Shown here in pieces: positions 22,473 through 29,673 of a DNA stretch of 30,083 nt. A model generated the notes under the pieces. The model had not been told where the DNA came from. It was given only the letters and a program-made list of their open reading frames with translations, and made no database searches. Positions within the stretch are counted from its first letter, which is position 1. Every line of letters begins with the position of its first letter. This DNA comes from a virus. Location: IMG/VR virus record IMGVR_UViG_3300035681_000094, positions 1 to 30,083 of that record. The stretch is one strand, 5' to 3'. Position numbers and translations under genes: made by a program.

Positions 22473-24871
22473 CAGCCCACCTCAACGCCGACGATTCGGC
22501 CTTTCTCGCGCACGATGCGCTTCGGTTTGGATATTGCCGCAATGGCGGCCTCTGCGTTCTTCTTGTTCGACTCGACGAGCGACTTGATCGCCGACTGGAT
22601 CTCATCGCTGGCGCTCACGAGCTGCTTAGCGGCGTCGCTAAGGAACTCCTCCGCCGCTTTCAGCTCTCGCATCTGCTCGCTCATCTCGACCATCTCGCCT
22701 GCCGCGCGCTGTGCTGCGTTGAACTTCATGGCGGTGTCGATGCGCAGGTTCTCGAGCTCGAGTAGCCGCTTCTCGCGTTCGATTTCGTCCTCCTCGTCCT
22801 CTTCCTTCTCCATCTCCTCGCCCTCCCCTACCGCAATCATAAGCGCGGGAGGACGCTGGGCGGGCGCAGCAGGAGCAGGGGAGGGCGCTACACCTTGCAG
22901 CTTGGCAAGCTCCGTCGCCGTCTTGGCTTGCGTCAGCTCGGCGTCGGCGATGGTGTTGAGCACGTCCGCGCGCGCCTTCTCTGCCTTGGCAACAGCCTCC
23001 TCGGCTGCGGCTTGCAGGTAGATCGCGTTCGGATCGGTCGGTTGTTCTTGACCTGCGAGCGCCGCCATCTCCTCGAGTTCGGTCTCGGTCGGCTTGACGA
23101 CGCCCATGCTCACCAGTCGCTTGCGGAAGAAGTCGCGCACGTCGGCGATGCCGTCGGCTTCCATGTTCATCATCGAGAGCGCTTGCAAGACCTGCTGCGT
23201 CTCGGGATCGGACGTGATCGACATCATGCCGGTGAGGGCGCGCACGGTCGCCGCCTTCTGGCTGGAGCTGGACGGGCCGACATCCGCCACCACGTCGAAC
23301 TTCGCGCGGGACAAGTCGTTGTCGAGCTCGAGACGCCCCGTCTTTTCGTCCACCCGCGGGCGCATCAAGACGACCTGCTGCATCTCGTTGGCGGAATCGA
23401 CGCCCTTCATGGCGCGGTCCTCCTCGACGTAGACCTCCTGCGCCATCGACAGCCAGATCTCGCCGCAGCGCTTCATCGCCTTGGCGAAGTTCGAGACGTA
23501 GATAAACGTCTGGTTGTCCAGCCGCTGCTGGATCATCTCGATAGCTTTGCCCGAGATGTTCGAGACGATCTTGTCGCCCTCGCCCTGGTTGCCGAGGATG
23601 TCCTGCATGTCCACTTCGGTGAGCTGCAAGAGCGCGGCCATTGCGGGCGGGATTGCCGGACTACGGGTATAAGCGACGGGACCGACTGCCTGCTGGCTGC
23701 CATCGGGCGTCGTGATCGGGTTGATAAGCAGGTAGGGATAGTTCTTGAGGTTATCCTCAGCCCACTGGATCTGATGCCCTGCGACCTGCTCCGGCACCAT
23801 GATCGGCTTCTCGACGCTCGAGAGCGCCGAGATCTCGCCGAGTTTCGAGAGCTGCATGTTCTTGAGCCGCTGGGCGTCCTTCGCCAGGCGCACGTGACCC
23901 ATGCAGCGCTCGACGTTATCAACAAACCAGCGCTTACCGAATACCGGCACGATGGGAATGCACGTGCCTGCGATGTAGCCGCAGTCCTCGAGCACGCGTC
24001 CGCCGGAGAGAATGTACTTGTGAACGCGCCGCTTCTTGATGCGCCGCTGACGTACCTCGGTCGAGCCGATGGCGAGCAGCGTCGCCTCGAGCTCCTCATC
24101 GGCGTCGAAGTCGGCTTGCGTGTACCGCTCCTCGTTGCCGCCGATGTCACGCCACATGCGCAACAGCTCGGACACCTCCTCGACGACGTAGTATTCGGCG
24201 ACGTACACCACGTCGGGCGTATCCCAGTCGAACTCGGTCTGCTGGATCTCCTTCGGCCAGTCGGACGGACTGTCGCCGTACTGCGCCTTATACGCCTTGC
24301 GTGTCATGGATGACACGACGAAGCAGTGCTTGGCGTCCGCCTTGTCCTGGCGCTTGGAGTCGAGGTCGAAAAACACGGACGAGTCCGCGTCATAGATCGG
24401 CTCGATCATAATGCGCTGGTGTTCGTTCTCGGGGTCGTACTCATCCTCGTAGCACGTCCGCAGCCGCCAGGCACCGAAGCCGCCGCCGACCGCCTCCTCG
24501 AAAGCGTTGTCGTACGCCTCGTTTGCGACGCTATCCTGCTCGTCCGCACGGAACAGCATGTCGCAGGTATCGGCGAGGCGATCGTTGATCGCGCCGTCCT
24601 TAGCAACAAAGTCGACGGTGACGCGGCTGTTGCGGTACTCGTTGATGATGCGGATGACCGCGAGATGTACCTTGTTGACCTCAAAGCGCGGCTTGTTCTC
24701 GAACTGATACCCGAGCGGGCCTTCCCACTGCGCGCCGCTGATCGAGTAGAAGCGCCGATCCTGCAAGCATTGCAGCCGCTCGTCCCGCAAAGCCGACTGG
24801 ATGTCGTCAAACTGCGACATTGCATCCTGGTGGAGCTTGTCGAGACGCTCGCTCTTTGTCATTCGGACCAT
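22472..24871 (-). CDS. Portal protein, P22 gp1-like
   Basis: A 799-residue portal, somewhat longer than P22 gp1 (725). It forms the dodecameric ring through which TerL pumps DNA and to which gp4 binds. The N-terminal part has P22-portal-like blocks (QDRRFYSISGAQWEG, KPRFEVNKVHLAVIRIINEYRNSR, FEEAVGGGFGAWRL, DADSSVFFDLDSKRQDKADAKHCF, RVHKYILSGGRVLED, IPIVPVFGKRWFVDNVE). The C-terminal 620-790 is a charged coiled coil including an EEMEKEEDEEDEIEREKR stretch, comparable to the P22 portal barrel. It begins 4 bases after TerL; a second in-frame ATG three codons in (24862) is an alternative start. Confidence 0.92.
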   Translation of the reverse strand: MVRMTKSERLDKLHQDAMSQFDDIQSALRDERLQCLQDRRFYSISGAQWEGPLGYQFENKPRFEVNKVHLAVIRIINEYRNSRVTVDFVAKDGAINDRLADTCDMLFRADEQDSVANEAYDNAFEEAVGGGFGAWRLRTCYEDEYDPENEHQRIMIEPIYDADSSVFFDLDSKRQDKADAKHCFVVSSMTRKAYKAQYGDSPSDWPKEIQQTEFDWDTPDVVYVAEYYVVEEVSELLRMWRDIGGNEERYTQADFDADEELEATLLAIGSTEVRQRRIKKRRVHKYILSGGRVLEDCGYIAGTCIPIVPVFGKRWFVDNVERCMGHVRLAKDAQRLKNMQLSKLGEISALSSVEKPIMVPEQVAGHQIQWAEDNLKNYPYLLINPITTPDGSQQAVGPVAYTRSPAIPPAMAALLQLTEVDMQDILGNQGEGDKIVSNISGKAIEMIQQRLDNQTFIYVSNFAKAMKRCGEIWLSMAQEVYVEEDRAMKGVDSANEMQQVVLMRPRVDEKTGRLELDNDLSRAKFDVVADVGPSSSSQKAATVRALTGMMSITSDPETQQVLQALSMMNMEADGIADVRDFFRKRLVSMGVVKPTETELEEMAALAGQEQPTDPNAIYLQAAAEEAVAKAEKARADVLNTIADAELTQAKTATELAKLQGVAPSPAPAAPAQRPPALMIAVGEGEEMEKEEDEEDEIEREKRLLELENLRIDTAMKFNAAQRAAGEMVEMSEQMRELKAAEEFLSDAAKQLVSASDEIQSAIKSLVESNKKNAEAAIAAISKPKRIVREKGRIVGVEVG

Positions 24872-24875
24872 TCGG

Positions 24876-26090
24876 TCACCATCGGTTGGCTATCGGAATC
24901 GGCGTCACCACGGCGGGCGTGGCTGAGACCTTCGCCCGGCGCACGCCCTCGAGCGCATATCGTAACGCATCAATGCAGTGATTGTCGCGGTCGGCGAGAG
25001 CAGGTAAGACCATGCCTGTCAACGGGTCCGTCTTGTAGCTGTAGAGCGACAGTTCGTCGATCAGATGCTGGCAGCGCGGGTGAACGACGATATCGAAGCT
25101 CTTCAGCCACTCGATGCCTTCCTCGACCGACTTCGGACCCTTCACCGCGGGCAGAATCTTCGGGAAGCCGTGCCGCCGCATGTGGCTGATCGTCTCGGGA
25201 CGCGCCGAGTCCGCGATGATCGGCCAGCGCTCGGCGTCCGGCACCGTCATAAACAGATCGGGCGTCGACGTGATCTCGCAGCCGACCATATATGCCTCGT
25301 AATCGACGTACAACGTCCTCCCAGCGATGTAACAGCGCACAAGCACCGTAGGGTCGACTGCGAAGCCCCAGTCCGCCCCAAGCCGGTGTATCGCGTCTGG
25401 CGGGGCCTCGAACTCCTCGATGCGCCAGTTGCGGAACACGCGCGCCTCGCTGTTGGTCAGATACGACCCCATCCAGACGTGGCTGTACTTCTCGGGGTCG
25501 CGGGAGCGGTCGTATTCCATCTCGGCGCGCAAGACGCTCGGAAACCACGGGTTGCTGTCAAAGTTGACGCGCAGAAACACCGTTTTCGGCGGCGGGTTCT
25601 CGCTCAAGAACATCGCGTCAACCGGATCGTCCGCCCTGTTCGGGTTCCACGTGAAGTAGATCTGGCTGTTCGGCTTTCGGATCGTCGGAATGAGGATATC
25701 CAGGCTCGCCTGGCTGACGGTCTGCGACTCTTCAACCCAGCAGATGTCGATGCCTTCCATCGACTTGATGCTCTCGATGTTCGTCCGCAGACCCGCGAAC
25801 AGAATCAGCGAGCCATTCTTCCCGCGGATCTCGGTGTCTGTTGAGACGAAGAAATCGCGCAACCCCGCGCGCTCGATCGTATCGTCGAGCAGGCGCTTCA
25901 CCGAGTCCTTGATCGACTTCTGGATCTCTCGAGCGCAGAGAATGCGCAGCTTCGTCGACGCCGCGCGCAGGATAAGCACCGACGCGACGGAATAGCTCTT
26001 GCCGCTGCCGCGGCCGCCGACGAGGGCGAAGTACCGCGCGTCCTCATCGAAGAGCTTCTCTGACCATTCTGGGAGGTCGATGTTAGGCAT
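24876..26090 (-). CDS. terL: Terminase large subunit (packaging ATPase-nuclease)
   Basis: A 404-residue packaging motor of the PBSX/Terminase_3 type. ATPase: Walker A GGRGSGKS at 25-32, Walker B IDICWVEE at 114-121 with the catalytic glutamate, coupling motif TWNP at 147-150. Nuclease: GADWGF with D240, IIADSA with D294, and DNHCIDALRYAL with D374, the acidic triad of the RNase H-like domain. It translocates DNA into the prohead through the portal and cuts concatemers. It overlaps TerS by 8 bases and precedes portal by 4. Length and motifs look complete. Confidence 0.95.
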   Translation of the reverse strand: MPNIDLPEWSEKLFDEDARYFALVGGRGSGKSYSVASVLILRAASTKLRILCAREIQKSIKDSVKRLLDDTIERAGLRDFFVSTDTEIRGKNGSLILFAGLRTNIESIKSMEGIDICWVEESQTVSQASLDILIPTIRKPNSQIYFTWNPNRADDPVDAMFLSENPPPKTVFLRVNFDSNPWFPSVLRAEMEYDRSRDPEKYSHVWMGSYLTNSEARVFRNWRIEEFEAPPDAIHRLGADWGFAVDPTVLVRCYIAGRTLYVDYEAYMVGCEITSTPDLFMTVPDAERWPIIADSARPETISHMRRHGFPKILPAVKGPKSVEEGIEWLKSFDIVVHPRCQHLIDELSLYSYKTDPLTGMVLPALADRDNHCIDALRYALEGVRRAKVSATPAVVTPIPIANRW

Positions 26091-26520
26091 CTGCCGCCTT
26101 GACGAATCGAATGCTGATATCCGCCTTTACCGGGTTCTCTTCGTCGCCGGCATGCGTGATCTTGTCGCCGTACTTCTTCGGCGCCAGCTTGGAGAGCAGC
26201 CACTTGCGGCTATCGACCTGCAAACGATGCTTCTGCACCGCCGCCCAGTCCTTCTTGCCGTCCGGCTGCACGCCCACGTCGGCGTCGCTCAGCTCGAGAA
26301 TCTCCTGCGCCATGCGCTCGATCAGATCCTCTCTCGCGCGCGCGTATTCTACAGCAAGTTGCGGATCCTCATCGACCCAAAACCCGAACGTGCTCTGCGC
26401 AACGCCCGCTGCTTGACACGCCTTGAAGGCGCTTTTGCCTTCCCGCATCCCCTGAAGCACCGCATGAATCTTGCGCTGCTTTTCCTCCTCTTGCTCTGGC
26501 GTCTTAGTTCTGCGCGCCAT
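26083..26520 (-). CDS. terS: Terminase small subunit
   Basis: A 145-residue DNA-recognition subunit of the packaging machine. A helix-turn-helix is visible at about 31-50 (AFKACQAAGVAQSTFGFWVDED), a central helical oligomerisation region follows (AVEYARAREDLIERMAQEILEL), and the KHRLQVDSRKWLLSKLAPKKYGDK segment is typical of this TerS group. I start at ATG 26520 because GAGGTGG lies 7 bases upstream; the in-frame TTG five codons earlier would have the SD inside the gene. It overlaps the DUF3310 gene by 17 bases and TerL by 8. Confidence 0.9.
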   Translation of the reverse strand: MARRTKTPEQEEEKQRKIHAVLQGMREGKSAFKACQAAGVAQSTFGFWVDEDPQLAVEYARAREDLIERMAQEILELSDADVGVQPDGKKDWAAVQKHRLQVDSRKWLLSKLAPKKYGDKITHAGDEENPVKADISIRFVKAADA

Positions 26521-26737
26521 CGCCAGCCACCTCAATCAATTTATCAAGATAATGGCGCGCCTTGTGTAAATCCTGCACGCCGCCCTTGTCCTTCCATCTG
26601 GTCACATATTTTACAACATTGCCTTCAAAAAATCCGAGCTCGTTCGCCGCGATGAAGTCCCACGGCTGGACGGTCTTGCCCTTGTAGTGATCCCCGCCGA
26701 CCTGGCGGGAGTTGGGGTCAGCGTCCTTCACGACCAT
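26504..26737 (-). CDS. DUF3310 protein
   Basis: A 77-residue protein matching DUF3310: VGGDHYKGKTVQPWDFIAANELGFFEGNVVKYVTRW, then KGGVQDLHKARHYLDKLIE. The family is widespread in phages and is sometimes labelled a nucleotide kinase on thin evidence; no P-loop is visible here, so I do not adopt that name. Its context between HNH and TerS is common. It overlaps the HNH gene by 20 bases at its start and TerS by 17 at its end, pointing to one co-translated packaging block. Confidence 0.88.
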   Translation of the reverse strand: MVVKDADPNSRQVGGDHYKGKTVQPWDFIAANELGFFEGNVVKYVTRWKDKGGVQDLHKARHYLDKLIEVAGDGAQN

Positions 26738-27137
26738 CCTCCTTCATCTGCGCCATGTTCGGCGTGACCATATTATGCCATCGGGCATGGCATGTTCTGC
26801 ATAGCAGATCCTTCGGCCAACGCTCCGCCTCATCGCCAAAAATATGTTTCGGCGCCCAGTGATGCATTTCAGCACCAACGGAATTACATACCCTGCACAT
26901 TATAGTTATATTCTTCCTTTCATAAAATTGCGCCGTTTTTGTTTTCACGTATTTCATCGGGCCATTATTTATTGCGTACTGAATAGCCGTCCTGCGCTTA
27001 ACGTACTTCGTCATGACGCGCCCGCAGTCGTCGCAGTATTTCGGGTAAACGGTAGCTCCAGAAGATATATTCGTGATTCCTATTTTAATATTCTCTGAAT
27101 TGCAGTCAGAGCACGTGTCCTTGGCTGTCCCACTCAT
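26718..27137 (-). CDS. HNH endonuclease with an extra zinc ribbon
   Basis: A 139-residue metal-dependent nuclease. An N-terminal CxxC pair (C9/C12 and C35/C38) looks like a zinc ribbon. The HNH core follows: CRVC (81-84), MHHW with H92/H93, and CRTCHARWH (C113, C116, H117, H121). HNH proteins near terminases often nick or cut DNA for packaging. The frame extends to an ATG at 27236, but that would place the TGTCCCA array inside the gene, so I choose ATG 27137; its SD (GGAAA) is weak. The coding DNA is clearly AT-richer than its neighbours (about one third GC at 26881-26940), suggesting separate ancestry. Confidence 0.85.
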   Translation of the reverse strand: MSGTAKDTCSDCNSENIKIGITNISSGATVYPKYCDDCGRVMTKYVKRRTAIQYAINNGPMKYVKTKTAQFYERKNITIMCRVCNSVGAEMHHWAPKHIFGDEAERWPKDLLCRTCHARWHNMVTPNMAQMKEDGREGR

Positions 27138-27172
27138 GTTGTCAAATTTCCGCACATCGTGGGTGGGACAAA

Positions 27173-27197
27173 GGACACACCCTATAGGTGTGTGTCC
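27173..27197. promoter_or_regulatory. Inverted repeat GGACACAC-N9-GTGTGTCC
   Basis: Perfect 8-bp arms flank a 9-base centre that itself contains the palindrome CCTATAGG. It sits at the left edge of the TGTCCCA array; the right arm shares bases with the first repeat. It could be an operator or an origin hairpin. Function is unproven. Confidence 0.55.
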
Positions 27198-27273
27198 CAA
27201 TTTGTCCCACTCTGCCTCGTCTTGTCCCGAGGACATTTGTCCCAGTTTGTCCCAATTTGTCCCAGTTGTCCCA
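27193..27273. repeat. TGTCCCA iteron-like array
   Basis: Seven same-direction copies of TGTCCC(A/G) start at 27193, 27203, 27223, 27238, 27248, 27258 and 27267; only the 27223 copy ends in G. Spacings are mostly 9-10 bp, about one helical turn. Most copies are preceded by TT. Two outlying copies lie at 27126 (same direction) and 27164 (opposite direction). The array fills the gap between the helicase stop and the HNH start. The layout is like an iteron cluster for a DNA-binding protein, i.e. a replication origin, packaging site or transcription operator. Confidence 0.8.
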
Positions 27274-27279
27274 CCCCAC

Positions 27280-29181
27280 TTAAATTTTCTTCCGAACGAA
27301 CAAAGTTGATGCCGTTACGTTATCGCAGATAATCCACCCGGTTTGATAAGCGGATATTATCTCAGAGGTTAAAAGGTTATAAATCATTCTCCCTCGCTTG
27401 CTCTCTTGCGCGTAAGTTTTGGCTGTAGATAGCGTCAGTCCCTCACGCTTGACCAGGTAGTCGATGAGGTCGCTTCTCGACAGGAATGGCATTCCATCCT
27501 GCTCATCTGCGCCAGCCCAAACCCAGGCATTATTGAATTTCCGAATATCCTTTTGAATATCTGACTCGGGCTTTTCCTTTTTCTCCGTTTGACCTTCTGG
27601 CGGCGCCTCTTCTTCGACCAGAACCGCGCCCTTGATCTCCTCGCCGTCCTCGTCCACCCAGCCGAGCGGCACGCTCTGCAAGCGCCCGTAGAGCGGCTTT
27701 GGATCTTCTGCGTCCTTCATCTTGGTCGAGCATATTTCTATGCGCTTGTCCTCCTTCTTCGACACCAGAATCGCCGCATCAACCGCCGCCTTCCAGTTGC
27801 TTGAGCCCCGAGCGCGGGCTTTGGCGTCTGCGCTGTGTCCGACGTGGTGAATGATGGCAACGCCCGCAGAGAAGGCGCTGGCTACGATGTTGAGTTGCCC
27901 GAGCAGCTTGTTCGAGTCTCTCGTTAGGTTGTCATCGCCTCCCATGTGAGCCGCAACGGTGTCGAGAATGATGTAGGCGATCCTTTCCCCGTCCGGCACG
28001 ATCTCTCGAATTGCTCGAATGATGGTGACGGCCGCGTTGGGCGCATCCGCCTCGATGGCTTTGTTGGTTATGAGAAGGTCGTCGATCCGATCCACGCCAT
28101 GATGCCGACACCAGGCGGCGACGCGCTGACGCAGGCCGTAGTGACCCTCGCCCGCGAGGTAGACCACGACGCCAGCTTTGGTGCGCAGCCCACGCCACGG
28201 CTTGCCGGTGGCGATATGGCAGGCAACGTCGAGCATCATCATGGTCTTGCCGCCGCCAGACTCACCGAACACCATCGAAACGCCGTTGTCGGGTAGCCAG
28301 CCTTTCACCACCCACTCAAGCGGAGATGGCTGGAGCAGGTAGCTCGTCGCCCGCGTCAGATAGTAGTCAGCGCTCTTGGCTCGCTCGGCCGCGATGATGG
28401 CTTCGGCTGCGTCTGAACCTATCGCCACGCTCGCCGCCACGTCCGCCTCGGGCTCGTAGCGAGCGACGGAGCGAGCAATCTGGCTGACCTCGCTGGTGGG
28501 GAGCGGGATCTCGCAGCGCGTCTCGTTGATGACGGTCAGGGCCGCCAGGATCTCCGCCTCGGCCATGCCGAAGCTGCGCATGGCGCCGCCCAGCGCGGTG
28601 AGTCCGCTGTTCCGATTGCCCTGAATGAGGTTGCCGTTAGCCGCAGGCACGACGCTCTTGCGCTGCGCCTGCATGGCATTGAGCCATCGGGTCTTGAGCG
28701 TCGCAGGCGCAACGCCGTCGAACGGGTCGGACGACGCTTCCCACTCGTAGGTGTTGCCGTTGATCTCGGACGGGAAGGCCAGGAAATAGCGCCCGTCGCT
28801 CAGAAGATCGACGCCCTGCTCGAGCTTGCAGGAGCGCACGCCGTCGACGTAGGCGAAAAGCCAGTGCTGTCCACCGCCTGCGGTGAGCTGGCACGGCCCG
28901 TCGTCGTCATGGTCTCCGTTGGCGTCTAGCCAGTCCCGCCAGCCGTCGTTGCCGCCGTTACGCGGGTCGATGTCGCAGACGATGAGACCGGAGACGGCTC
29001 CCGCTGCGATGCCGACGTTGTAGTCGGGGTTTTCCTGCCACCAGCGTTTGATCTGCTCGGGGTCGGTTGTCGCATCGTTGACGCCATGCCGGGTTGCCGG
29101 CGTCTTGGCGTTGGGGAGCACGGGCAGAACATGCCAGCCCCAGGATGCATATGCGAGCGCGGCGTCAGCCTTCGTTGTCAT
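27280..29181 (-). CDS. Primase-polymerase / RecA-fold helicase fusion
   Basis: A 633-residue replication protein. Residues 1-165 are a Prim-Pol (bifunctional primase/polymerase) domain: WGWHVLPVLPNAKTP, NVGIAAGAVSGLIVCDIDPRNGG with D70/D72 as metal ligands, and GGGQHWLF with H106. Residues 185-245 resemble a PriCT linker. Residues 285-510 are a RepA/AAA_25-type RecA-fold ATPase: GESGGGKT at 306-313, YLAGEGHYGLRQRV, IILDT at 404-408, and IIHHVGHS. The last about 90 residues are charged, then probably a winged helix (FLSRSDLIDYLVKREGLTLSTAKTY). It should prime and unwind phage DNA. It overlaps cro by 17 bases. Confidence 0.9.
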   Translation of the reverse strand: MTTKADAALAYASWGWHVLPVLPNAKTPATRHGVNDATTDPEQIKRWWQENPDYNVGIAAGAVSGLIVCDIDPRNGGNDGWRDWLDANGDHDDDGPCQLTAGGGQHWLFAYVDGVRSCKLEQGVDLLSDGRYFLAFPSEINGNTYEWEASSDPFDGVAPATLKTRWLNAMQAQRKSVVPAANGNLIQGNRNSGLTALGGAMRSFGMAEAEILAALTVINETRCEIPLPTSEVSQIARSVARYEPEADVAASVAIGSDAAEAIIAAERAKSADYYLTRATSYLLQPSPLEWVVKGWLPDNGVSMVFGESGGGKTMMMLDVACHIATGKPWRGLRTKAGVVVYLAGEGHYGLRQRVAAWCRHHGVDRIDDLLITNKAIEADAPNAAVTIIRAIREIVPDGERIAYIILDTVAAHMGGDDNLTRDSNKLLGQLNIVASAFSAGVAIIHHVGHSADAKARARGSSNWKAAVDAAILVSKKEDKRIEICSTKMKDAEDPKPLYGRLQSVPLGWVDEDGEEIKGAVLVEEEAPPEGQTEKKEKPESDIQKDIRKFNNAWVWAGADEQDGMPFLSRSDLIDYLVKREGLTLSTAKTYAQESKRGRMIYNLLTSEIISAYQTGWIICDNVTASTLFVRKKI

Positions 29182-29344
29182 TCGTCTCTGCCTTTAGGTC
29201 TCCCTTAGACTTGACCTCAAGCTCGTACTGCCGAGCCATTGGCGGCTCGTCGCCCCACGTATAAATAACCTGGGGCCAGATCCCCAAGACATCCGCCAGC
29301 CGCTTCACGCTGCCGAAGTATTTAATCGCCTCTTTCGTTTTCAT
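29165..29344 (-). CDS. cro: Cro-like repressor, P22 Cro type
   Basis: A 59-residue DNA-binding protein. The pattern MKTKEAIKYFGSVKRLADVLGIWPQVIYTWGDEPPMARQYELEVKSKGDL fits the P22 Cro family: a helix-turn-helix at about 12-30, then the strand/helix with ARQYELE. The frame is open much further upstream across the promoter region, but the ATG at 29344 has GGAG 6 bases before it and gives the normal length of the family. It is expected to repress early transcription by binding sites in the divergent region. It is the first gene of the leftward cluster and overlaps the replicase. The partner repressor (C2/CI type) is not in the window. Confidence 0.85.
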   Translation of the reverse strand: MKTKEAIKYFGSVKRLADVLGIWPQVIYTWGDEPPMARQYELEVKSKGDLKAETNDNEG

Positions 29345-29379
29345 CCGCTCTCCGTGTCGTTTTTGTTTGTCGCAACGTG

Positions 29380-29409
29380 TTGACATGGTAAGCGGAAAGG
29401 TTGTATTGT
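29380..29409 (+). promoter_or_regulatory. Rightward early promoter
   Basis: A consensus TTGACA (29380-29385) is followed after 18 bp by TATTGT (29404-29409, 4 of 6). It would start transcription near 29416, giving a leader of about 46 bases before the ATG at 29462. The perfect -35 and location between divergent genes make it credible. Confidence 0.6.
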
Positions 29410-29413
29410 TCAA
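29385..29413 (-). promoter_or_regulatory. Leftward promoter for cro and replication genes
   Basis: On the minus strand TTGAAC (29413-29408) and TACCAT (29390-29385, 4 of 6) are 17 bp apart, overlapping the rightward promoter face to face. Transcription would begin near 29378, about 34 bases before the cro ATG. It is probably mutually exclusive with the rightward promoter. Confidence 0.5.
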
Positions 29414-29461
29414 CCCATGCGCGAACGGATTCACCGAAGGCGCAGGAAGGAGATGAAAAAG

Positions 29462-29653
29462 ATGAGATTTATCGACGCAGCAAACTTTGAGATCGCCGCG
29501 ATCATCAAAAACAACGCGCGCGAATACGACGAGGGTCTGATCAACTTTGACGAGTTCAACCGCCGTCAACGCGCGACGTGGGATATGGTGAGCCTAGAGA
29601 ATCGCGACACCGTGCTCGACATTCTGCACGGTCGAATCGAAGTACAAGCATAA
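29462..29653 (+). CDS. Small early protein, unknown function
   Basis: A 63-residue soluble protein (MRFIDAANFEIAAIIKNNAREYD, INFDEFNRRQRATWDMVSLENRD, VLDILHGRIEVQA). No family is recognised. It is helical and acidic, with no membrane segment. AAGGAG is followed by two nearby ATGs; I choose the second (29462), 9 bases from the SD, because the first directly abuts it. It is the first gene of the rightward early transcript, in the place where phages often keep small host-modifying or regulatory proteins. A role is not inferred beyond that. Confidence 0.65.
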   Translation: MRFIDAANFEIAAIIKNNAREYDEGLINFDEFNRRQRATWDMVSLENRDTVLDILHGRIEVQA

Positions 29654-29673
29654 GGTAGGGGGAACAAACCATC

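Larger units (their letters stand above)
29373..29415. promoter_or_regulatory. Candidate Cro/repressor operators
   Basis: Two inverted repeats sharing GTTG/CAAC half-sites: CAACGTGTTG (29373-29382) and GGTTG-N7-CAACC (29399-29415). The first overlaps the -35 of the rightward promoter; the second overlaps its -10 and the -35 of the leftward one, so one protein could shut both. This fits a Cro-type operator pair; binding is inferred. Confidence 0.5.

Noticed and set aside
22895-24313. Long open frame (472 codons) on the plus strand opposite portal
   Set aside because: It is antisense to a well-supported portal gene, lacks recognisable domains, and has the Arg/His/Leu-rich composition of a shadow frame in GC-rich DNA.
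26504-26737. Nucleotide kinase function for the DUF3310 protein
   Set aside because: No P-loop or kinase motif can be seen in 77 residues; the label is not supported by the sequence.
26718-27236. 172-codon version of the HNH gene
   Set aside because: The extra N-terminus would be encoded by the TGTCCCA repeats and the inverted repeat and shows no zinc or HNH motif; kept as an alternative only.
27173-27273. CRISPR array
   Set aside because: Repeats are only 7-8 bases with 2-13 base gaps; no CRISPR-size repeats or spacers and no cas genes.
29165-29569. 134-codon version of the Cro gene
   Set aside because: It would extend through the divergent promoters and into the gene on the other strand; the 59-residue form has an SD and the family length.
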